Shown here: positions 1-5,503 of the stretch, piece by piece | Position numbering within the stretch: the stretch's first letter is position 1 | Layout of the letters: each line of letters opens with the position of its first letter | From: Candidatus Pacearchaeota archaeon | GTDB lineage: Archaea > Nanobdellota > Nanobdellia > Pacearchaeales > GW2011-AR1 | Direction: 5' to 3' | Length of the DNA: 14,360 nucleotides | Assembly (NCBI GenBank): GCA_017609795.1 | Contig: JAFCDH010000012.1 | Location: 1 to 14,360, forward strand | Notes under the pieces: generated by a model | Databases searched by the model: none | Told to the model about the DNA's origin: nothing | The model's input: the letters and a program-made list of their open reading frames with translations, nothing else | Translations under genes and position numbers: made by a program

Positions 1-18
1 AAATATTTAAATACTTTT
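1..18 (-). promoter_or_regulatory. Leftward TATA promoter at window edge
   Basis: The first 18 bases are identical to the box in front of the long-variable-arm tRNA at 1006-1023. Read on the minus strand it holds TTTAAATA with an A/G-rich sequence upstream, as in archaeal BRE/TATA elements. With the same 24-nt spacing, transcription would start to the left of the window, so the driven gene, possibly another small RNA, cannot be seen. Confidence 0.5.
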
Positions 19-34
19 GTCTATTGAATATTAT

Positions 35-92
35 AGTTGGGTATCAATCGATTGCAAAGTTTAACCATTCTGTTCGAACTCTTTTTATTCTG
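35..92 (-). repeat. Degenerate tRNA-like module 1
   Basis: On the plus strand this stretch contains gtatca, gattgcaa and taaccattctg in the same order as the antisense of the tRNA at 904-985 (gtatcag, gattgcaa, tagccattctg), and then ttcgaac followed by ctttttatt. It shares ccattctgttcgaac with module 2 at 1040-1092. On the minus strand the ends can form a stem (AGAGTT with AACTTT), where module 2 has GGGTT with AACCC. It lacks the arms needed for a working tRNA. It is a tRNA-derived relic or a structured repeat. Confidence 0.5.
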
Positions 93-185
93 GAATCTCT
101 ATAAATCTTTAAGCTACATATCTCTATTCTTTAAAGCTTAATCTCAGTAGAGCATCTCATTATATTTCATAACATTCCAATATTT
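93..185 (-). repeat. Intergenic repeat module behind the pilin gene
   Basis: This stretch combines pieces found in other gaps of the window. The ctctataaatctttaagcta box is also seen at 8954-8973. The aatctcagtagagcatctc piece matches 9001-9018 and 13078-13096 in part. The acattccaatatttt piece is also at about 9790 and 2399. On the minus strand the first resembles the TATA boxes of neighbouring genes. Its role is unknown; a terminator, promoter or small RNA is possible. Confidence 0.45.
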
Positions 186-196
186 TTTACAACTAA

Positions 197-886
197 TCAC
201 CAAACCCTCAGATTTAATATTAATTCATGAATAGTTCCAGAATCATCTATAACTCTAAATGGAAAATCTTTAGATTCTACATTAACTCCAACAGGAGCTG
301 TTTTTGAGACACTTAATTCACTTATTTCTCCCCCTCCAATATCTTTAAAATTAAATGAAAAATCATCATTTATATTTAATGAAGATTTTAATGAATTATA
401 ATCTGTTTCATAATTTTGTTTTAATAAAGCAATTTTATTCCAAACAATCATTTTTTCTTTTGAATAAACTCCTAAAGTATAAGTATCAAACTGGCAAGTT
501 TTACCTCCAACACTAAACTCATCTGAAAAATAAAGATTGCATTTTACAGGATTAGAAGTTTCTTGCACTTCTATAAAATTATTTCCATATTCTAATGGAA
601 GATTATAATTTCCAGAACCTGTCTCACCTATAACAGACATTTTTCCAATTTCAGAAATCATATTTTTAATAATAATCTCTTGAATATTATTAATAACAGA
701 AGTTTTCCCACTTGTTTTTGCAAAAGGATTTAAAAATATAAAAATAAATATTAATGCTCCAACAAATATTACAAATGAAAGCATAATTTCTACATGTGCT
801 TGAGAGCGTTTTGACTTTGACAAAATGTTCTTTCTAATAACAAAGTCAAAGTGCGAGTTTACCTGCTTATTTTCTCTTTTCACCAT
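197..886 (-). CDS. Pilin-like protein with class III signal sequence
   Basis: The 229-aa product has a long leader (residues 1-27), then KRSQAHVE and a hydrophobic helix at about 33-54, the layout of archaeal type IV pilins and archaellin-like proteins that prepilin peptidase cuts just before the hydrophobic stretch (here near R27/S28 or S28/Q29). The rest, about 60-229, is predicted soluble and beta-rich with one Cys pair (C116, C131), likely the exposed pilin head. The family assignment rests on the N-terminus; I do not recognise the C-terminal domain. The leader holds an in-frame palindromic element (804-860). The ATG lies only 17 nt behind a tRNA on the same strand and no TATA box fits in between, so the tRNA promoter may drive both. 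It sits apart from the main pilus cluster, just beyond the second platform gene. Confidence 0.8.
   Translation of the reverse strand: MVKRENKQVNSHFDFVIRKNILSKSKRSQAHVEIMLSFVIFVGALIFIFIFLNPFAKTSGKTSVINNIQEIIIKNMISEIGKMSVIGETGSGNYNLPLEYGNNFIEVQETSNPVKCNLYFSDEFSVGGKTCQFDTYTLGVYSKEKMIVWNKIALLKQNYETDYNSLKSSLNINDDFSFNFKDIGGGEISELSVSKTAPVGVNVESKDFPFRVIDDSGTIHELILNLRVW
804..860 (-). repeat. In-frame palindromic element, copy A
   Basis: TTTGACTTTG (810-819) and CAAAGTCAAA (841-850) are perfect 10-bp inverted arms around a 21-nt loop. They are flanked by gagcg on the left and gcgagttt on the right, like the copies at 5389-5443 and 8382-8433. The arm sequence differs from those copies while the pairing is kept. 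It lies within the leader of the 197-886 pilin and keeps the frame. Confidence 0.75.
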
Positions 887-903
887 TTTTATTAAATTTT
901 ATA

Positions 904-985
904 CGCTAGAGGTGGGAATCGAACCCACAAACCCCGAAGGGCATCTTGTATCAGAAGATTGCAATAGCCATTCTGCCATCCCAGC
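904..985 (-). tRNA. tRNA-like gene with long variable arm, anticodon GAU
   Basis: On the minus strand it folds as a cloverleaf. The acceptor stem is GCTGGGA with CTCTAGC (two G-U pairs and an A-C mismatch at 7-66). T8, A14, G18G19 and A21 are in place. The D stem starts GCA. The anticodon stem is ATCTT/AAGAT with loop CTGATAC, so the anticodon is GAT. The variable arm is GCCC-TTCG-GGGT and the T arm is GTGGG-TTCGATT-CCCAC. The discriminator is G and CCA is not encoded. GAT would read Ile codons, but the long arm and G73 are features of archaeal tRNA-Ser, while archaeal tRNA-Ile is normally short-armed. It is therefore either an unusual tRNA or a diverged copy that is no longer charged normally. 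A good TATA box lies 24 nt upstream. Confidence 0.8.
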
Positions 986-1005
986 GCAACCCTCTAAATC
1001 AACTG

Positions 1006-1023
1006 AAATATTTAAATACTTTT
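1006..1023 (-). promoter_or_regulatory. TATA promoter of the tRNA
   Basis: On the minus strand TTTAAATA (1009-1016) ends 24 nt before the first base of the tRNA at 985, the usual archaeal TATA-to-start distance. The same 18 bp recur exactly at 1-18. It may also drive the pilin gene at 197-886, which follows the tRNA closely. Confidence 0.7.
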
Positions 1024-1039
1024 ATTATTTATAATTATT

Positions 1040-1092
1040 ATAATCTTGTATTAGTAGGTTGGGTTTAGCCATTCTGTTCGAACCCTTTTTAT
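1040..1092 (-). repeat. Degenerate tRNA-like module 2
   Basis: The plus strand reads aatcttgtattag, then ggttg, then tagccattctg, matching the antisense of the tRNA at 943-978 (catcttgtatcag, gattg, tagccattctg) in order and spacing. After that comes ttcgaacccttttt, shared with module 1. On the minus strand the T-loop-like GGGTTCGAA comes before the D-arm-like and anticodon-arm-like parts. GGGTT and AACCC can pair. It looks like a decayed or rearranged tRNA copy next to the intact one. Confidence 0.55.
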
Positions 1093-1261
1093 TTTTTAAT
1101 ATTATTTATTCTCACAATCTTATTAAAGCTTTTAAGTTGTGTTCTTCTGTTTTCAAAGCTTCTTATAAATATCTTATTCTAATCATCTCAATCTCATAAT
1201 CTCCCTTAAGATTTTAGTTTATTATATTTTCATAAGATATTGATATTATTTATATTTATCA
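1093..1261. other. AT-rich gene-free stretch
   Basis: There is no gene on either strand. It holds scraps of the window's intergenic repeat family (agcttttaag, caaagctt, cataagatattgatatt). The last 30 bases, just behind the platform gene at 1262, are AT-rich and could end its transcript. I see nothing else. Confidence 0.4.
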
Positions 1262-2161
1262 TCAACCGCCAATAAACAATTTAGCTCCAGTACTAATTAA
1301 TATAGCTAATAATATTAAGATAAATGAATGTTTTAAACCTGCCCTAATTTTCCCTTCAGATAGTTTTCCAATTACAAGTCCTGCAAAAAATCCTTGCACA
1401 ATTAAGAGCCAAAGAAAAGGTCTTGCTAATTGTTCAGGAGTTGCTACCTCTCCTCCTTGTCCTAACATTCCTCCAAAAGTCCCCCCATAATCTCCTGCTT
1501 CTGCTTCTCCAAATGTTTCTCCTAATCCAGAAGCAATAGGTAGAATTTTAAATTGCATAACCAACATAATTATAATAAAAATAAGAAAAATAATATATCC
1601 TTGAACAATCAAATTATACATGGCAGCTTTTCTTTCTTTTCTTAATTTTTCAATTTGAGCAACAGATTTTGCAACAGAATCTAAAACATCTTCTATTCTT
1701 CCCCCTGCTTTTTCAGATTCACTAATAATAGTTACTGCACGAGTTATTGTCTGGCTTTTAATATCTCTTGCAAAAGTTTCAAGAGCAGTTTTAACAGGGA
1801 TTCCTAATGAAATTTGATTTGCAAGTTTTTGAATATAAGGATTTAAACTTCCATAATCTTTTGTTCTAATATTTAAAATACTCCTACTTATTGGAGTTCC
1901 TGCTTTAACACTTTCAACTAAATTTCTTGAAAATTCTAAAAACATCTCTTCTTTATTTCTTGCTGCACTAGATTCTACAATTAAAGAAACAAAAAAAGGC
2001 AAACCTGCTATAACAAAAGCAATTCCTAAAAGAAAATAAAAAACATCTGTTCCTCTAAGAAAAATCAAAGATAAAATAATTATAAACAATGCTACAATTA
2101 CCCCAATTATTTGAGGTTTATTTATTTTAAATCCTAAAATCTTTTTTTGTTTTTTTATCAT
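1262..2161 (-). CDS. TadC/FlaJ-like type II secretion F-domain membrane protein
   Basis: This 299-aa inner platform protein has two N-terminal membrane helices (about 17-35 and 40-61), a cytoplasmic helical domain of the type II secretion F family at about 68-180 (FSRNLVESVKAG, then GIPVKTALETFARD and SESEKAGGRIEDVLDSVAKSV), and three C-terminal helices (about 183-205, 248-266 and 278-297). A Gly-rich loop lies at 211-240. F-domain proteins sit in the membrane under the pilus and couple the ATPase to pilin insertion. Its length fits TadB/TadC rather than the longer archaellar FlaJ. It is the last gene of the cluster that also has the ATPase (5504-7027) and a second, different platform protein (2441-3826), so the pair may work as a heteromer. 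The start is ATG with AAAAGGAAAC about 7 nt upstream. Confidence 0.88.
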   Translation of the reverse strand: MIKKQKKILGFKINKPQIIGVIVALFIIILSLIFLRGTDVFYFLLGIAFVIAGLPFFVSLIVESSAARNKEEMFLEFSRNLVESVKAGTPISRSILNIRTKDYGSLNPYIQKLANQISLGIPVKTALETFARDIKSQTITRAVTIISESEKAGGRIEDVLDSVAKSVAQIEKLRKERKAAMYNLIVQGYIIFLIFIIIMLVMQFKILPIASGLGETFGEAEAGDYGGTFGGMLGQGGEVATPEQLARPFLWLLIVQGFFAGLVIGKLSEGKIRAGLKHSFILILLAILISTGAKLFIGG

Positions 2162-2167
2162 TTTTTG

Positions 2168-2220
2168 TTTCCTTTTTTTATCTATTTTATTTATCTATAT
2201 CTCACTAAACTTTTAAGCTA
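2168..2220 (-). promoter_or_regulatory. Probable promoter and ribosome site of second platform gene
   Basis: On the minus strand CTTAAAAGTTTAGTGAGAT (about 2199-2217) matches the box seen before other cluster genes (CTTAAAG then TTTATAGAGAT). TTTAGTGA is a weaker TATA box. AAAAGGAAAC (about 2168-2178) lies shortly before the ATG at 2161. Confidence 0.45.
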
Positions 2221-2440
2221 TTCATAACTTAGTTTACTTTCATCATCCCCCTCATTATTCTTATTAAGATTATAGTATTATTTAACCTCATCATCTTCAT
2301 CTCGTCCTACACTTATAAGATTTAGATATTTTTTATTTATTTAGCTTAATCTCTTCCATCCTTCTTAATCTCATCATCCATATCATTATATTTTTTAACA
2401 TTCCAGTATTTATTAGTTATTTAGTTTATTTATTCCTCTA
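2221..2440 (-). repeat. Intergenic repeat mosaic between the two platform genes
   Basis: A 35-bp unit at 2287-2321 matches 7844-7878 with two transitions only. The piece attaagattatagtatta (about 2262-2279) and the piece acattccagtattta (about 2399-2413) belong to an element repeated behind or before several genes. No gene fits here. A terminator, promoter or small RNA role is possible but unproven. Confidence 0.55.
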
Positions 2441-3826
2441 TCATATCACTGGTTGTTTTAATTTTAAAAACACAAGGAAAATCAAATTCAATAAACTTAT
2501 CATTAATATTATTAAAAAACTTAAAATTTCAGTACTTAAACCCATAAATGTAGTTAATGTTCCTGTGCTTCCCATAATTACAAATAACATTAATAATATC
2601 ATTGGGGCGGCAATAGCAACACTAATATAAATATCCATAAAAGTTTCAGAAGATTTAGTGTACTTTTCCCTGCCTAATCTATAATCAAATAATAAAGTAT
2701 CTGCATGTTTATCTAAAAATACATGCAAACTTCCTCCAGAAGACATAGTTGTTGCAAAACCATTTAATAATTCTTTTAATTTAGCAGAAGGACAAGAATT
2801 TGCTGTTTTTTGCAAAGCAGTTATAAGGTCTAAACCATGAAAATTAACTAAATTCATTAGCTTTCTAAATTCTATGTTAGAATATTTATACTCTTTACTT
2901 TTTAAAATAATTTTAAATATACTTAAAGGCTCAATTCCTGAAGTAGCTATAGCAGACATATGAATTGTGACAAAAGGAAGTTCTTGTTCAATTTTTGAGC
3001 CTAAGTTTTTACCTTCACTTAAAGGATAAAAATACATAAATAATCCACTTAATGCAGGAATAACTAAAACAACCCAAAAAACTTTAAAAAATCTAACTAA
3101 GATATTTTCTTTAGCAAGCTCTAAAAAAGGAAAGGCTAAACCTACTTTAAAAAATAATAATAAAATAAATAAAAACAAGCTTGCAATAAAACTAATTAAT
3201 ATTGTAAAAAATATCATAGACACATAAGTACCTACGACAAATGGAGAATTCATTTTTCTAAGATTTTTATTTAAAGGTTTAAAATGTCCTTTTGCAATGA
3301 ATTTATTTGAAAAATCTCTAAAAAACCGATTAGATAATTTAGCATAAAAATTTGGTTTGCCAAATGTTGAAATTGGTTTTTCAACTGCGTATTTTTTCTT
3401 AAGATGACCTATAGAAAGATTACTTCTGCTTAAATTTTCTAAAAAAACCAGTCTATCTTTATCATTAATTGTAAGAGAAATTTTTTCTTCTTCTGGTTTT
3501 GGTTTGTATTTCACTTGAATAAGCTTTTTCTGAGGAGTTGTAGAAGGGGTCTTGGCTTTAACAGGTTCTCCCTTTTGCCCTGTATCAAGTTTTTTATAAA
3601 ATCCAATACTTTCAACTAATTGAGGAATAGAATTATTAAGTATTTTTAATTGTGCTGTAAGTGAATTAATAGCATTATTTAATAAAGATTTTTCTCTAGT
3701 ATTTATTGAGATTTCTCCTCCAGTTTCTAAATTCTTTATCATATCTAACTGGTTTGTAAAAACATACATTTCTCTAACTATCTCTTTTATCTGTTTCAAA
3801 TTTTGTTTTAGTGATTCATATGGCAT
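2441..3826 (-). CDS. TadC/FlaJ-like platform protein with long helical N-terminus
   Basis: This 461-aa protein has a charged, coiled-coil-like N-terminal part (residues 1-80), a Pro/Lys-rich linker (about 85-115) and a short soluble stretch, then membrane helices at about 197-226 and 245-266. A type II secretion F domain follows at about 278-395 (ELPFVTIHMSAIATSGIEPL, MSSGGSLHVFLDKHAD), then C-terminal helices at about 397-420 and 432-455. It is the pilus membrane platform. The long N-terminal region is beyond the F-domain core and may contact the ATPase or the small proteins encoded just before it. It is distinct in sequence from the platform at 1262-2161. The ATG at 3826 directly follows a 16-codon leader frame. 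No clear Shine-Dalgarno is seen. Confidence 0.87.
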   Translation of the reverse strand: MPYESLKQNLKQIKEIVREMYVFTNQLDMIKNLETGGEISINTREKSLLNNAINSLTAQLKILNNSIPQLVESIGFYKKLDTGQKGEPVKAKTPSTTPQKKLIQVKYKPKPEEEKISLTINDKDRLVFLENLSRSNLSIGHLKKKYAVEKPISTFGKPNFYAKLSNRFFRDFSNKFIAKGHFKPLNKNLRKMNSPFVVGTYVSMIFFTILISFIASLFLFILLLFFKVGLAFPFLELAKENILVRFFKVFWVVLVIPALSGLFMYFYPLSEGKNLGSKIEQELPFVTIHMSAIATSGIEPLSIFKIILKSKEYKYSNIEFRKLMNLVNFHGLDLITALQKTANSCPSAKLKELLNGFATTMSSGGSLHVFLDKHADTLLFDYRLGREKYTKSSETFMDIYISVAIAAPMILLMLFVIMGSTGTLTTFMGLSTEILSFLIILMISLLNLIFLVFLKLKQPVI

Positions 3827-3890
3827 TTTTCAATTTAGTATTATTCCTATTTTATTTGAATTGGGAAATGGCATCGGCATTTTTCAATTT
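3822..3890 (-). repeat. Duplicated start region with 16-codon leader frame
   Basis: The 15 bases ggcatttttcaattt occur at 3822-3836, holding the platform gene's ATG, and again at 3876-3890, 54 bp upstream. On the minus strand the upstream ATG (3878-3880) opens a frame reading MPMPFPNSNKIGIILN. Its TGA (3830-3832) stops 3 nt before the platform ATG. A translated leader could couple to the main gene; equally it may be a chance by-product of the duplication. Confidence 0.45.
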
Positions 3891-3910
3891 TTATCTTCTT
3901 CTAATTTATT

Positions 3911-4099
3911 TTATTTATTTGCAATTCCCTCCTTCCCAAACATTAAAGAAATTTTAGCTTGCGCATCTAAAATTTCTTTTTTAATCTTATTAAACTCCTC
4001 CGCGTCGTTATCAGCATAAGCTTTGTCTAATTTTTCTGTAGCTAAATCCATATTATCTACTAATTCTGCTATGCTTTTTAGTTGTTCTAAATCTAACAT
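3911..4099 (-). CDS. Small helical protein, 62 aa
   Basis: The product is short, acidic and predicted almost all helix, with heptad-like Leu/Ile spacing (LEQLKSIAELVDNMDLATEK, then EEFNKIKKEILDAQAKISLM). It has no signal or membrane segment, so it is likely cytoplasmic. I do not recognise a named family. It sits between the RHH-like gene and the first platform gene, in line with them, and may be a small partner of the pilus machine, for instance of the helical N-terminus of the platform protein. Codon style matches the neighbours. An AT-rich box (AAATTAATAC, about 4117-4127) lies about 25 nt before the ATG, which suggests a leaderless mRNA. Confidence 0.7.
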   Translation of the reverse strand: MLDLEQLKSIAELVDNMDLATEKLDKAYADNDAEEFNKIKKEILDAQAKISLMFGKEGIANK

Positions 4100-4125
4100 T
4101 TTTTTATTAAGATTCTAGTATTAAT

Positions 4126-4278
4126 TTATTTCCTCTTACCCTCCCTTTCTAATTTTTCTAAAACAGCAATATTAATAAATTGTTTAACATTAGAATACTT
4201 AATCTTCATATATCTAGTTTTAACAAATCTTTTCACTTTTTTCAGTAATTCTTCATCTATTTTTACTACATCAGTCAT
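4126..4278 (-). CDS. Ribbon-helix-helix-like small DNA-binding protein, 50 aa
   Basis: The minus strand from ATG 4278 to TAA 4126 encodes 50 residues. A short beta-like start (MTDVVKIDEEL) is followed by a basic helix (LLKKVKRFVKTRY) and a second helix (NVKQFINIAVLEKLEREGK). This is the pattern of archaeal CopG/Arc-type RHH regulators, where the strand pair binds DNA and the helices form the dimer. A TATA box (ATTTATAAATAC, 4308-4319) lies about 25-30 nt from the start, and a GTAAC-based palindrome lies between the box and the ATG, as expected for self-repression. It is placed between the LamG pilin and the platform genes, so it may also act on them. It is short enough to be missed in gene calling. 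The fold is inferred from pattern, not a profile hit. Confidence 0.72.
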   Translation of the reverse strand: MTDVVKIDEELLKKVKRFVKTRYMKIKYSNVKQFINIAVLEKLEREGKRK

Positions 4279-4319
4279 GGTTACTCTTAGTAACTTTAAG
4301 TAACCAGTATTTATAAATG
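4279..4319 (-). promoter_or_regulatory. Promoter and palindromic operator of the RHH-like gene
   Basis: ATTTATAAATAC (minus, 4308-4319) is a strong TATA box. Between it and the ATG the plus strand reads ggttact (4279-4285) and agtaacc (4299-4305) as an inverted pair around the inner gtaac at 4290-4294. That makes three GTAAC-type half-sites about 10 nt apart, suited to RHH dimers binding side by side. The site covers the expected transcription start. Confidence 0.6.
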
Positions 4320-4334
4320 TAATGGTAAAAAGAA

Positions 4335-5462
4335 TTATTTCACCTGATTATTATAAATAGCTCTTATTTCATCTTCAGAAAGAGCTTTATCAAATATCAT
4401 AACATTATCCATAGAGCCATCAAAAGGTTCAATTAGACCTGGACGAGCACCAATAGTTAAATCTGTATTATCATTAAGATTTCCAGTAGGGTCAGCTCTT
4501 CTATTAATCTCCATAGTGTCTAAATAAAGTATTATTTCTCCAAGTGTTGTATCTCTTACTACTGTAACAAAATGCCAATTTCCAATAACTGCTGTTCCTC
4601 CAGATGAAGCATCAGCTTGAACTGTCCCATCCCCTATATTAAAGAAAACTGAGCTATCACTTAACATAAAATAATAACCATTTATTGGAGAGTCTGTTGG
4701 ATGAACTTTATAAATAAACCTTTGTATTCCTGAAACTATATTTGGTTTTATCCATGCAGATATTGCAAAATCTCCAGAATCAGGATTTAAATTAGAATTG
4801 TGAAGAACACTAACATAATCACCATCACCATCTAAAATCAATTCTCCATTATCAAAATAAGCATCTCCATTTAATACTCCATTATTATTACTAACACTAT
4901 CTTGTGCAGTTGTTCCAGAAGTTTCATCAAACTTCCACCAGCTAATTAAATTAGATGCAGAATCTACATTATCTTCAGAAGGATTATCTTCAACAACTTC
5001 CATTCCAGTATTTGAACCAAAAACAGGAACAACACTTATTTTTTTAGCTTTAAAATCAATATCAGTTGCATTAAAATTATAGATTTTAGTTTCCAATTTT
5101 CCTGGAAGATTGTCTGTTTTTTCTATAATCTCTGTTTCTCCATTTGGTTTTTCAAAAATAAAGTTTAAACCAGTCATTTCATCATCCCCAGAAACCTTTT
5201 TAACTTTAACTTCCGCTCCTCCTGTAATCAATAATTTAGCTTCTTTAATTTCAAGTCGTGTTGTAAATGTAGAAGTGCCTATATTTTCACTTCCTTTTTT
5301 AACTGTTGATCTAACAACACCCCAAACAATAACAACAGCAGCAAGAACTAATAATATAATCAAGACTGTTGTGATTACCCCTGCTTGTGAGCATTTAGAG
5401 TTAAGTAAATTATTTCTTTTAAACAAAAACTCTGAACGCGAGTTTGATTTTTTATCTCTCAT
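4335..5462 (-). CDS. Pilin fused to a C-terminal LamG (concanavalin-like) domain
   Basis: This 375-aa protein has a leader with the in-frame palindromic element (residues 1-23), a KCSQAGVI cleavage-type motif, and a hydrophobic helix at about 27-50 as in archaeal pilins. A beta-rich middle domain (about 63-157) resembles that of the pilin at 7898-8455, with an LPGK motif and VVPVFG in place of VYPIL. After a short linker, a LamG/laminin-G-like domain covers about 172-373 (SWWKFDETSGTTAQD, DGDYVSVLHNSNLNP, FAISAWIKPN, NWHFVTVVRD, LYLDTMEI, GSMDNVMIFDKALSEDEI). LamG domains often bind sugars or matrix proteins, so this is probably an adhesive pilin or pilus tip. It follows the ATPase gene by 41 nt. 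The start is ATG, with a TAAATACT box about 32 nt upstream. Confidence 0.88.
   Translation of the reverse strand: MRDKKSNSRSEFLFKRNNLLNSKCSQAGVITTVLIILLVLAAVVIVWGVVRSTVKKGSENIGTSTFTTRLEIKEAKLLITGGAEVKVKKVSGDDEMTGLNFIFEKPNGETEIIEKTDNLPGKLETKIYNFNATDIDFKAKKISVVPVFGSNTGMEVVEDNPSEDNVDSASNLISWWKFDETSGTTAQDSVSNNNGVLNGDAYFDNGELILDGDGDYVSVLHNSNLNPDSGDFAISAWIKPNIVSGIQRFIYKVHPTDSPINGYYFMLSDSSVFFNIGDGTVQADASSGGTAVIGNWHFVTVVRDTTLGEIILYLDTMEINRRADPTGNLNDNTDLTIGARPGLIEPFDGSMDNVMIFDKALSEDEIRAIYNNQVK
5389..5443 (-). repeat. In-frame palindromic element, copy B
   Basis: The arms gcatttagagtt (5391-5402) and aactctgaacgc (5428-5439) pair in the mRNA with ten Watson-Crick pairs, one G-U and one mismatch around a 25-nt loop. 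The flanks gagc and gcgagtttg are shared with copies A and C. It encodes most of NSRSEF through LLNSK in the pilin leader. Confidence 0.75.
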
Positions 5463-5503
5463 TTTTTTTGGAATCTTTATAAAACTCTAAATTAGTATTT
5501 ATC

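Noticed and set aside
93..185. CRISPR array reading of the intergenic repeats
   Set aside because: The repeats are dispersed between genes, diverged and unequal in spacing; no cas genes are present.
825..1034. Plus-strand open frame across the pilin leader and the tRNA
   Set aside because: It runs antisense through the tRNA and the pilin start and its product is not protein-like.
5110..5490. Plus-strand open frame opposite the LamG pilin
   Set aside because: It is a shadow of the minus-strand pilin, whose domains are clear.
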